Shown piece after piece: positions 17,679 through 26,127 of a stretch of 64,000 nucleotides of DNA. The DNA lies in the NCBI RefSeq assembly GCF_005877885.1, contig NZ_VCHY01000004.1, positions 310,001 through 374,000 of the forward strand, read 5' to 3'. How positions within the stretch are numbered: the stretch's first letter is position 1; each line of letters begins with the position of its first letter. The stretch is from Labilibacter sediminis (GTDB taxonomy: Bacteria > Bacteroidota > Bacteroidia > Bacteroidales > Marinilabiliaceae). The position numbers were made by a program, and so were the translations under genes. The notes below the pieces were generated by a model. That model worked only from the letters and a program-made list of their open reading frames with translations, was not told the origin of the DNA and did not search any database.

Positions 17679-17993
17679 AACTCTGTTGCAAAAGGTGATT
17701 ATAGTATTAAGTAGTCTTTTTGCGAAATATTTTCAAAAAAAATGCATGTTATTCACAATTCCTTTGTTTTTAGGCTGTAAAGCATGTTAAGTTAATGTTG
17801 GCATTATTGTTTAATTGGCTTTTTATCAATGCTTTAGGTGTGTTTTTTGTAAAATATTAAAAACTAGCGAAATATCTAAGATGTGAAAATATCAAGTTTT
17901 TTGACGTTTTTTTTTCAAGATTTTTTTCACAAATTTTGTTACCGCTTTGAGAATAGTATATAACATAAAAAACCTAAACAGAGGATTAAAAAA
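17679..17993. promoter_or_regulatory. AT-rich dnaA leader region with DnaA-box-like sites
   Basis: This 315-base gap upstream of dnaA has TTATTCACA at 17749-17757, an exact match to the relaxed DnaA box TTATNCACA. TTTTTCACA at 17923-17931 has one mismatch, and ATGTGAAAAT at 17881-17890 is a weaker site on the other strand. Long A/T runs follow. The boxes may autoregulate dnaA. They could also mark an origin, but the number of good boxes is small. Confidence 0.45.
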
Positions 17994-19424
17994 ATGAAGC
18001 CTGGTTATGAGATTGTTTGGAATAATTGTTTAAGAATAATAAAAGATAATATTCCACAAATTAGTTTTAAAACATGGTTTGAACCAATTGTACCCCTAAA
18101 AATTGAAGGGGAGGTGTTAACAATACAGGTACCTAGTGCTTTCTTTTATGAATATTTGGAGGAGCATTTCATAGATCTTTTAAGAAAAACGATTAGAAGA
18201 GAGCTAGGTCATGCTGCCAAATTGGAATACAGTGTAGTTGTTGATACTCCACATCAAAAAAACCAGCAACCATTAACTCAACGTTTACCATCTAATAATA
18301 AAACAGATTTACGCAATCGTCCGGTTTCAATGCAAATGAATTCGGAAAAACCTGTGGTAAGGAATCCGTTTGTTATTCCGGGAATTAAGAAGTTAAATGT
18401 TGATCCGCAACTTAATTGTGATTATACATTTGACAATCATATTGAGGGAGAGTGTAATAGGTTGGCTCGTTCTGCAGGAATGGCTGTGGCTAAAAATCCT
18501 GGTAAAACAGCATTTAATCCGCTGTTTTTATATGGGAATTCAGGTTTAGGGAAAACCCATTTGGCGCAGGCTATTGGTATAGATGTTAAGAGGTACTTTC
18601 CTGAGAAGACTGTATTGTATGTAAACGCCAATAAGTTTCAAACACAATTTACCGAGTCGGTACGAAATAATACACAAAATGATTTCTTGAATTTTTATCA
18701 AATGATTGATGTGTTGATCATTGATGATGTTCAGGAGTTTGCCGGAAAGGAGAAAACACAAAATACTTTCTTCCATATTTTTAATCACCTTCATCAAATG
18801 AGTAAGCAGTTGATATTAACAGCTGATAAGCCTCCTGTTGAAATGAAAGGGATGGAAGATAGGTTATTGTCTCGTTTTAAATGGGGATTATCGGCTGATG
18901 TAAATACGCCTGATTATGATACACGAATTGCTATTTTGAAGCATAAGGTATATAAGGATGGTATCAATATTGCTGAAGATGTGCTGGAGTATATTGCGTC
19001 AAATATATCTCAAAATATAAGGGAGTTAGAAGGAGCGCTTATTTCATTGTTGGCTCAGGCTACCTTAAATAAAAAAGAAATAACTCAAGAGGTAGCAGTG
19101 ACTATTGTTAATAAATTAGTCAGGAAAACTCAAAGAGAGGTAAGTGTTGATTATATACAGCAAATTGTTTGTGATTATTTTGGTTTGGCAGTAGATTCTT
19201 TGCAGTCAAAAACCCGAAAAAGAGAAATTGTTCAGGCGCGTCAGGTAGCCATGTATTTTTCAAAGAGTTTAACCAATTCGTCTTTATCGATGATTGGATC
19301 GAAAATTGGTAAAAAAGATCACGCAACAGTACTTCACGCATGTAAAACAGTAAATAATCTTATTGAAACAGATAAGGATTTTAAGAGTCAGATGCGTGAG
19401 ATTGAGGCTCAGATAAAAATGTAG
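17994..19424 (+). CDS. dnaA: Chromosomal replication initiator DnaA
   Basis: The 476-residue protein has all four DnaA domains. Domain I starts at the N-terminus, and a short Gln/Asn-rich linker spans ~85-115. The AAA+ domain has Walker A GNSGLGKTHL at 181-190 and Walker B LIIDDVQ near 240. The C-terminal DNA-binding helix-turn-helix has IGSKIGKKDHATVLHACKTV. It initiates replication at oriC and controls transcription. It is transcribed alone and has its own terminator. Confidence 0.98.
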   Translation: MKPGYEIVWNNCLRIIKDNIPQISFKTWFEPIVPLKIEGEVLTIQVPSAFFYEYLEEHFIDLLRKTIRRELGHAAKLEYSVVVDTPHQKNQQPLTQRLPSNNKTDLRNRPVSMQMNSEKPVVRNPFVIPGIKKLNVDPQLNCDYTFDNHIEGECNRLARSAGMAVAKNPGKTAFNPLFLYGNSGLGKTHLAQAIGIDVKRYFPEKTVLYVNANKFQTQFTESVRNNTQNDFLNFYQMIDVLIIDDVQEFAGKEKTQNTFFHIFNHLHQMSKQLILTADKPPVEMKGMEDRLLSRFKWGLSADVNTPDYDTRIAILKHKVYKDGINIAEDVLEYIASNISQNIRELEGALISLLAQATLNKKEITQEVAVTIVNKLVRKTQREVSVDYIQQIVCDYFGLAVDSLQSKTRKREIVQARQVAMYFSKSLTNSSLSMIGSKIGKKDHATVLHACKTVNNLIETDKDFKSQMREIEAQIKM

Positions 19425-19450
19425 ATTTAGATATTAACTTGTATAATAAA

Positions 19451-19485
19451 AAGTTGTTGAGACATATGTTTCAGCAACTTTTTTT
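19451..19485 (+). terminator. Rho-independent terminator after dnaA
   Basis: AAGTTGTTGA pairs with TCAGCAACTT, with one G-T wobble, and pairing continues through GACAT/ATGTT. The stem is followed by a T run. Confidence 0.85.
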
Positions 19486-19618
19486 CGTTTAAATACATAT
19501 GTGTCTGACTAATAGTTTTGGGGGAGAGCAGTGAAGGTTTAGTTTTTGTATGTGTATATGTTTTTAAGGATTCCGGTATGCACTTGGAAAATTAAATAGT
19601 ATTCAAGTGAATAAGCCG

Positions 19619-19649
19619 TTGTTTTGATGGCTCTCTTTTTATACTTTTG
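19619..19649 (+). promoter_or_regulatory. Candidate promoter of the PBP1-LysM gene
   Basis: TTG at 19619-19621, 20 bases, then TACTTTTG at 19642-19649 matches the Bacteroidota consensus in both sequence and spacing. Transcription would start near 19656, which favours ATG 19679 over TTG 19661 as the start codon. Confidence 0.55.
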
Positions 19650-19678
19650 AGGCATTAATTTTGAATAATAATTACCTA

Positions 19679-22027
19679 ATGATCAGAGCTAAATATATTA
19701 ATATATTGTCCTTGATAAGTTTGTTTTGTTTGGTGCAGTTTTCTTATGCGCAAAAAATTGATACTGATGTTAAGGAAGATAAGATAATTATTGCAGGAAA
19801 AACTTACTACTTGCATGTAGTTGAAAAAGGTGAAGGATTTTACGGAATCGCTAAAAAATATGGTGTTTCTCAAAAGGAAATACATGAAGCTAATCCAAAT
19901 GCCATTTTTGGATTAAAACCAGGTGATATATTAAATATCCCGGTTATTAGTGGAAGAAATAGCAATGTAGAGGAAATAAAGAAATCAAAAGAGTATGTGT
20001 ACCATACTATTGAAAAGGGACAAACCTTGTATTTTTTGTCTAAAAAATATAACGTTAGTATTGAGGATATTAAAAAGAACAATGCAGGGGCTGATCAAAG
20101 TCTGTTGGTAGGTACGATATTTAAAATTCCATTATCCCAAAGTGATGTTTCTGAAGCTGATGATCCGCAGTTTACCTACCATAAGGTAGAGCGTAAAGAA
20201 ACTTTGTATGGAATATCAAGAAGATATAATGTAACGGTAGACGCTATTATCGCAAGTAATCCTGCCCTAAAAAATGGAGTTTTATCTGTAGGTTCACGAA
20301 TCAGAATTCCTGAGGCAATAAAGGAAAAGCATGCAAAGGTAAAAGCAATAGAGAAGCTGGAAGATAAGAACTATATATATCATAGAATAGTTACAGGAGA
20401 AACGATATTTTCTTTAAGTAGAAAATATAATACATCGCAAGAAGTACTAGCTCAAAATAACCCTGATTTAGATCCTAATGAATTGCCATTGGGGTATATG
20501 GTTCGAATTCCGAAAGATGCCATAAAAAAGGGTGTGCCAAGAGGCAGGAAAGAAAGAGATTATGTCATTCATGTGGTAAAGCGCAAAGAAACCATTTACT
20601 CTATTTCCAATAAGTACAATGTTACTTATAAAGATATTGAGGAAGTGAATCCAACAGTTATTGTATCAAATATAAAAAAGGGAATGAAGCTTAAGGTTCC
20701 AACGCAGGAATATTTAGCCCAAAAAGAGCTTGATTCACAAAAGGATGCAGAAGAGAATTTAAGTGCTTCTCGAAAAGAAATATGGGCAAATACAGAAGTA
20801 GATTGTGGAAGGTATAATTACCGGGAAAATAAAGAAACCATTAAAATTGCTTTGTTATTGCCATTTGATTTAGAGGCAACCAGAAAAGCAAATATCATTA
20901 AAAAGATTGTTAATGATGAAGAGGTTGAAATCGAAAGAGAGCAACCTATAATATCATCTCGTTCAAGAACCTTTGTTGAGTTTTACGAAGGTGCTTTAAT
21001 GGCTGTTGACTCGTTAAAGAAGCAAGGAGTAAATATTGATTTATTTACTTATGATACAGCTCCGGATACCAATCGGGTTAAACAAATACTTGAAGAGCCT
21101 GAACTTAAGATGGTTGATTTTATAATCGGACCGGCTTATGCCAGTAATTTACCTTTGGTATCTGATTTTTCATATGAGCATCAAATTAAAATGGTATACC
21201 CATTGTCAAGTGTAAACACAAGGCTTCGTGAAAATCCGTTTTTGTTTCAGGTAAATGCACCGGATACTTTGCTTTTTAGCAATTATGCCAATTACATTAT
21301 AAATCATCACGAGCAGTCAAGAATTGTGTTGTTAAAATCAGCGAAGTATGACAGGGAAGAGGAAAAGTTATCGCTTGAAATAAAGAATCAGCTGTTTATG
21401 AAATATTTGCCTCTGGGTAAAAATCCTGATTTTATGGAGATTTCTTTCTCTGAAAAAAATGTACAGGGAGTAGAGGCTTTACTGGATAAGGAAAAACTTA
21501 ATGTGGTGGTAATACCCTCGCCGGATGAAGCCGATGTTTCTAAAATTGTAACTACATTACATGGTGTTGCAGAATCTTCTGATATTAAAATAAAGTTGAT
21601 AGGTTTTGGTAGTTGGTTGAAATTTCAAACCATTAATGCTGAGGAAGTGCATGAGCTTAATACAGAGATATTAACACCGTATGCATTGGATTATTCGGAT
21701 GATCATACCAATAATTTTATATTGGAATACAGAAAATTGTATTATACCGAACCTTTTGCTGTGGCTCCTTATTTTATTCGTTCCGGCCGAAACTCAAGAT
21801 ATTCAAGATATGGTATCTGGGGATTTGATGTGATGTACTACTTTTTAAGTGCCAGAGTGAAGTATGGCAATCAATTTGAATATTGTTTAGCAGATTATAA
21901 AGCCAAACAAGTTCAGTTTAATTTTAGTTTTAAGAGAAGTGAGAATTGGGGTGGGTTTTATAATGAAGGAGTTTATGTTCTTGGATTTAAGCCAACACTT
22001 GAAATATTTCGTGCGCCTCTTCAATAG
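19679..22027 (+). CDS. LysM-repeat and PBP1-fold cell-wall protein
   Basis: The 782-residue exported protein has a signal peptide ending FSYAQ. Five LysM domains cover roughly residues 45-350; each has the pattern Y-x-x-H-x-(V/I)-x-x-x-(E/Q)-x-(I/L/F)-(Y/F)-x-(I/L)-S-x-(K/R)-Y-N. A C-terminal type-1 periplasmic-binding-protein fold contains IKIALLLPF and VDFIIGPAYASNLPLVSDFS. LysM binds peptidoglycan. The PBP1 fold may bind a ligand or have become structural. This architecture is common in Bacteroidota. The frame opens at TTG 19661, but the promoter position supports ATG 19679. Confidence 0.88.
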   Translation: MIRAKYINILSLISLFCLVQFSYAQKIDTDVKEDKIIIAGKTYYLHVVEKGEGFYGIAKKYGVSQKEIHEANPNAIFGLKPGDILNIPVISGRNSNVEEIKKSKEYVYHTIEKGQTLYFLSKKYNVSIEDIKKNNAGADQSLLVGTIFKIPLSQSDVSEADDPQFTYHKVERKETLYGISRRYNVTVDAIIASNPALKNGVLSVGSRIRIPEAIKEKHAKVKAIEKLEDKNYIYHRIVTGETIFSLSRKYNTSQEVLAQNNPDLDPNELPLGYMVRIPKDAIKKGVPRGRKERDYVIHVVKRKETIYSISNKYNVTYKDIEEVNPTVIVSNIKKGMKLKVPTQEYLAQKELDSQKDAEENLSASRKEIWANTEVDCGRYNYRENKETIKIALLLPFDLEATRKANIIKKIVNDEEVEIEREQPIISSRSRTFVEFYEGALMAVDSLKKQGVNIDLFTYDTAPDTNRVKQILEEPELKMVDFIIGPAYASNLPLVSDFSYEHQIKMVYPLSSVNTRLRENPFLFQVNAPDTLLFSNYANYIINHHEQSRIVLLKSAKYDREEEKLSLEIKNQLFMKYLPLGKNPDFMEISFSEKNVQGVEALLDKEKLNVVVIPSPDEADVSKIVTTLHGVAESSDIKIKLIGFGSWLKFQTINAEEVHELNTEILTPYALDYSDDHTNNFILEYRKLYYTEPFAVAPYFIRSGRNSRYSRYGIWGFDVMYYFLSARVKYGNQFEYCLADYKAKQVQFNFSFKRSENWGGFYNEGVYVLGFKPTLEIFRAPLQ

Positions 22028-22047
22028 GTATAATAATATAGATTAGA

Positions 22048-24012
22048 ATGGTTTCGGTAAATCAATTAACCGTTGAGTTTGGCGGTTTTTTCCTTTTTAA
22101 AGATGTTACTTTTTTGGTTAATCCTAAAGATAAGATTGGATTAGCGGGAAAGAATGGAGCAGGAAAATCAACATTATTAAAAATATTAGCGGGCATACAA
22201 AATCCTTCCTCAGGAACTGTTTCGTGCCCTAAGGATGTACGAATAGGGTATCTGCCTCAGCATATGAAGCATAACGATACCGGAACTGTATGGGATGAAG
22301 TAGAGAAGGCTTTTGGTGAACTAAAACAGCTGGAGTCCGATATAGCGTCTTTGAATGAAGAGCTGGGAAACAGAACAGATTATGAATCTGAATCTTACCT
22401 GGATTTGATTCATCAACTAAGTGATAAGAGTGAACGTTTAAATCTTTTAGGAGGGGCTAATTATGCTTCAAGTATTGAATTAACCTTAAAGGGTTTAGGT
22501 TTTGAACGTGAGGATTTTGATCGCTTAACATCGGAATTTTCCGGGGGGTGGAGAATGCGTATTCAACTGGCAAAAATATTATTACAAAAGCCGGATATTT
22601 TTTTGTTGGATGAGCCCACAAACCATCTCGATATTGAATCTATTCAGTGGTTCGAGGATTTCCTGAAAAATTATAGTGGAGCTGTTGTTTTGGTTTCTCA
22701 CGATCGGGCGTTTCTTGACAATATCACAAAACGTACCATTGAAATTCAATTAGGTAAGATATATGATTATAAAGCATCATATACCGAGTATTTGCGCTTA
22801 CGGGAAGAACGCAGGGAGCAGCAAATGGCAGCTTATAGAAACCAGCAGAAACTGATTGAGGATACCGAAAAGTTTATTGAAAGATTCAGGTATCAGGCAA
22901 CAAAGGCTGTGCAGGTTCAATCGCGAATAAAACAGCTTGAAAAATTGGAACGAATAGAAGTTGATGAGTATGATAATTCAGCTTTACGTATAAAATTTCC
23001 TCCGGCACCGCATTCTGGTTCAATCACTTTAAGTGGAAAGGCTCTATCTAAAAGTTATGGTAACCTTAATGTTTTAAATGAAGTTGATTTTACCATAGAA
23101 AGAGGTGAAAAGGTAGCCTTTATAGGTAGGAATGGTGAAGGTAAGACAACCATGGCGCGCATGGTTATGAATGAGATTGATTTTACAGGTGACTTAAAGT
23201 TGGGTCATATGGTAAAAATCGGATACTTTGCGCAAAATCAGGCCGATTTGCTCGATGAGAAGCTAAGTGTGCTGGAAACGATAGATCATGTAGCTGTTGG
23301 TGATATCAGGTTAAAGATTAGGGATTTGTTGGGTGCCTTTATGTTTAGCGGCGAAACAGTTGAGAAAATGGTTTCTGTTTTGTCAGGAGGGGAGCGGACA
23401 CGTTTGGCAATGGTGAAACTATTACTTGAGCCTGTTAACCTGCTTATACTGGATGAGCCCACTAACCATTTAGATATACGTTCTAAGGAGCTATTAAAAC
23501 AAGCGGTAAAGGATTTTGAGGGTACTGTGATTGTAGTTTCGCACGACCGCGAATTTTTAGATGGATTGGTAGATAAGGTTTATGAGTTCCGAGGCAGAAA
23601 GATGAAGGAGCATCTTGGCGGGATTTATGAGTTTTTAGAGCGAAAAAAGTTGGAGTCATTGCGAGAAATGGAGCAGCAAAAAGTTGCTGTAAAAACAGTT
23701 GTTTCAGATGAGGCCGTGGTTGCTGCCAAAGCAGCTTCCAAACTTTCTTACGAAGAACGTAAAGAGATTAGTAAAAAGTTAAAAAAAGCGCAGCAAAATG
23801 TAGCTGGCTGTGAAAAGAAGATTGCTGATTTAGAAGATGAAATAGCTAAGCTTGACGAGCTGATGCAGGAAATGGAGAAGGCTAGTGATCCTGAGTTTGT
23901 GAAGAAATATCAGGAAACCAACGGCCTTTTGGAAAAGCAGATGGAAGAGTGGGAAACTTTTCAATTGGAGCTGGATGAAGTTCAGGAGATTAAAAAAAGT
24001 TTAGACGCTTAA
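22048..24012 (+). CDS. ABC-F family ATP-binding protein
   Basis: The 654-residue protein has two ABC cassettes and no membrane domain. Cassette 1 has Walker A AGKNGAGKST, signature FSGGWRMR and LLDEPTNHLD. Cassette 2 has GRNGEGKTT, LSGGERTR and LILDEPTNHLD. An inter-domain linker rich in Arg/Gln and a C-terminal coiled coil (residues ~560-650) complete it. ABC-F proteins act on ribosomes, usually resolving stalls or giving antibiotic protection. Cassette and tail resemble the Uup/YheS side of the family. It starts 20 bases after the LysM gene and is possibly co-transcribed. Confidence 0.92.
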   Translation: MVSVNQLTVEFGGFFLFKDVTFLVNPKDKIGLAGKNGAGKSTLLKILAGIQNPSSGTVSCPKDVRIGYLPQHMKHNDTGTVWDEVEKAFGELKQLESDIASLNEELGNRTDYESESYLDLIHQLSDKSERLNLLGGANYASSIELTLKGLGFEREDFDRLTSEFSGGWRMRIQLAKILLQKPDIFLLDEPTNHLDIESIQWFEDFLKNYSGAVVLVSHDRAFLDNITKRTIEIQLGKIYDYKASYTEYLRLREERREQQMAAYRNQQKLIEDTEKFIERFRYQATKAVQVQSRIKQLEKLERIEVDEYDNSALRIKFPPAPHSGSITLSGKALSKSYGNLNVLNEVDFTIERGEKVAFIGRNGEGKTTMARMVMNEIDFTGDLKLGHMVKIGYFAQNQADLLDEKLSVLETIDHVAVGDIRLKIRDLLGAFMFSGETVEKMVSVLSGGERTRLAMVKLLLEPVNLLILDEPTNHLDIRSKELLKQAVKDFEGTVIVVSHDREFLDGLVDKVYEFRGRKMKEHLGGIYEFLERKKLESLREMEQQKVAVKTVVSDEAVVAAKAASKLSYEERKEISKKLKKAQQNVAGCEKKIADLEDEIAKLDELMQEMEKASDPEFVKKYQETNGLLEKQMEEWETFQLELDEVQEIKKSLDA

Positions 24013-24124
24013 AGTATTGTTTATTAGCACTACTATAAAAGCAATTTTTAAATAGAAGTTTTAAAGAATTATATACAGAAAATTTCAGGATTGACTATCC
24101 GGGATTTTCATAAAGACAAAAGTT

Positions 24125-24862
24125 ATGGCAGGTAAAAGTGATTTTTTATTCGGAATTAGAGCGGTTATTGAGGCTATTCGATCGGGTAAGGAAATAGAAA
24201 AGGTGTTAGTAAAAAAAGGGTTACAGGGAGAGCTATATGAGGAGCTCGTAGAAACCATGAAAGAAGCTTCCATTACCTGGAAAACAGTACCTGTTGAAAG
24301 GATTAATCGCGCTACCCGTAAAAATCACCAGGGAGTCATTGCTTTTGTTTCCGCGATTTCTTATCACGATCTGGAAAATACCATGATAGGTTTATTTGAA
24401 GAAGGTAAAAACCCTTTGGTTTTGGTACTTGACGGAGTTACAGATATTAGAAATATGGGTGCCATAGCGCGTTCGGCAGAGTGTGGAGGAGTAGATGCGA
24501 TTATTATACCTGAAAAAGGCGGAGCTCCAATAAATGCAGATGCTGTAAAAACTTCTGCGGGAGCATTGCATAATATTCCGGTTTGCAGGGTAAGCAACTT
24601 ATATAAGGCAGTTGAATATCTTCATAATTCAGGCTTAAAGGTGGTAGCTGCCAGCGAAAAAGGCAATCAGGTTTATACAGAGGTGGATTATACAGGTCCT
24701 ACGGCAATTGTTATGGGAGCAGAAGATAAAGGCGTATCATCTCAGATTTTAAAAATTAGTGATGAAGGAGCAAAAATTCCTATAAAAGGTACAATTGGAT
24801 CACTTAATGTTTCCGTTGCTGCAGGTGTTTTAATATATGAGGTAGTGCGTCAGCGAATGTAG
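24125..24862 (+). CDS. rlmB: 23S rRNA (guanosine-2251-2'-O)-methyltransferase RlmB-like
   Basis: The 245-residue SpoU/TrmH-family methyltransferase has the three knot motifs: DGVTDIRNMGAIARSAE (motif 1, with Asn and Arg), VMGAEDKGVS (motif 2) and GSLNVSVAAGVLIYE (motif 3). The N-terminal substrate-binding domain begins FLFGIRAVIEAIRSGKEIEKV. RlmB methylates G2251 in the 23S P-loop. Close TrmH paralogues cannot be fully excluded, but the N-terminal domain favours RlmB. Confidence 0.92.
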   Translation: MAGKSDFLFGIRAVIEAIRSGKEIEKVLVKKGLQGELYEELVETMKEASITWKTVPVERINRATRKNHQGVIAFVSAISYHDLENTMIGLFEEGKNPLVLVLDGVTDIRNMGAIARSAECGGVDAIIIPEKGGAPINADAVKTSAGALHNIPVCRVSNLYKAVEYLHNSGLKVVAASEKGNQVYTEVDYTGPTAIVMGAEDKGVSSQILKISDEGAKIPIKGTIGSLNVSVAAGVLIYEVVRQRM

Positions 24863-25010
24863 CTATAAATCTAGTCTACAGAGGTTTTGTGGTGTTAGAG
24901 TGTGGTTCGTTTAACATCATAAATTTGTTTTTTCTTAAAATATTTCTAAATTCGGAAGGTTTTTGTATCGCGAAACTTGAAATTAAACAAAGCCTAAAAT
25001 ACTTCATTTT

Positions 25011-26075
25011 ATGAACCACAAAGAGAGAGTTTTAAAGGCTCTGAACAATGACATTCCCGATAGAGTGCCTTTTTTCTATTGGGATGTTCCGGAGTTTGGT
25101 GAAAAGATGATGTCTTATTATGGTTTTTCCAATCGAGATCAGCTTCTGGAGCATTTAGATGTTGATTTTAGATGGGTAGAGCCAAAGTACATAGGGCCTC
25201 AGTTAGTTGAAGATAGTAAACAGAAAAAAGTAGATATATGGGGGGTGGGTTACTCTCGTATAAAAACAGGCAAATATCAATATTGGGAAGCCGATCGATT
25301 TCCTTTGGAAGGTGTAACAGACATTGCTGCTTTAGATGATTACGACTGGCCAACAAACCAATTATTCGATTTTGACTCATTAAATGAGCAGCTTGAGCGG
25401 TATAAAGATTATGCTATCATGACTGCACCAGGATACTCTTCTCCGGGTTTGTTTCGAATTATACAACGTCTTATAGGGCGTGAATCTTTTATGGAGGTAA
25501 TGATGTCTCATCCAAAGTATTTCAAAGCTTTATGTGATAAGGTTATTTCTTTTTATAAAGGATTTATTGATGAGTTTTTTGAGGTTGCTCAAGATAGAGT
25601 TGACTTTATTCGTGTAGCTGATGATTTTGGTTCTCAAACAGGCGTTACCATCAGCAATGAGCATTGGGAAAATTATATCAGACCTTCCATTGATGCCTTT
25701 ACAAGAAAGCCCAAGGAGATGGGGGCTCATTTTTATATGCACAGCTGTGGTGGTGTACGAAAGTTATTGCCAAAATTTATCAGTGCAGGTGCCGAAGTTT
25801 TAGATCCTATTCAGACCAGAGCCTTTGGTATGTCTCCGGAAGGTTTGAAAAAGGATTTTGGACAACTAATTACTTTTTGCGGTGCCATGGATGAAGAAAA
25901 AATACTTCGTAAGGGAACCCCTCAACAAGTAAAAGACGGAGTTAAAGAATTACTTGATATAATGGCTCCCGGTGGAAGGTTTATACTGGGACCTAGTCAT
26001 AAAATAAAAGTTGAAACTCCGGTTGAAAATGTAATTGCAATGTATGAAGCTGCCCGTGAGTGGAAACCTGAATAA
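25011..26075 (+). CDS. Uroporphyrinogen-decarboxylase-family protein (non-HemE type)
   Basis: The 354-residue protein has the UROD/MtaA fold: MNHKERVLKALNNDIPDRVPF at the N-terminus, then MHSCGGVRKLLPKFISAGAEVLDPIQ and GGRFILGPSHKI. The sequence is unlike canonical HemE: it lacks the FGRSWTL-type N-terminal signature. Family members of this kind include corrinoid-dependent methyltransferases (a zinc site built from His/Cys, here plausibly HSCGG). It is not in the haem cluster at 30460-34258. A cobalamin-binding radical SAM gene converges on it from 26126. Confidence 0.8.
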   Translation: MNHKERVLKALNNDIPDRVPFFYWDVPEFGEKMMSYYGFSNRDQLLEHLDVDFRWVEPKYIGPQLVEDSKQKKVDIWGVGYSRIKTGKYQYWEADRFPLEGVTDIAALDDYDWPTNQLFDFDSLNEQLERYKDYAIMTAPGYSSPGLFRIIQRLIGRESFMEVMMSHPKYFKALCDKVISFYKGFIDEFFEVAQDRVDFIRVADDFGSQTGVTISNEHWENYIRPSIDAFTRKPKEMGAHFYMHSCGGVRKLLPKFISAGAEVLDPIQTRAFGMSPEGLKKDFGQLITFCGAMDEEKILRKGTPQQVKDGVKELLDIMAPGGRFILGPSHKIKVETPVENVIAMYEAAREWKPE

Positions 26076-26097
26076 ATGATTATAAAGATATGATGTA

Positions 26098-26127
26098 AGC
26101 CTCGAACACTTGTTTCGGGGCTTTTTT
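26098..26127 (+). terminator. Rho-independent terminator after the UROD-family gene
   Basis: AGCCTCGAA pairs with TTCGGGGCT, with one wobble, followed by TTTTT. It overlaps the last bases of the convergent gene at 26126, so the two 3' ends nearly meet. Confidence 0.8.
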
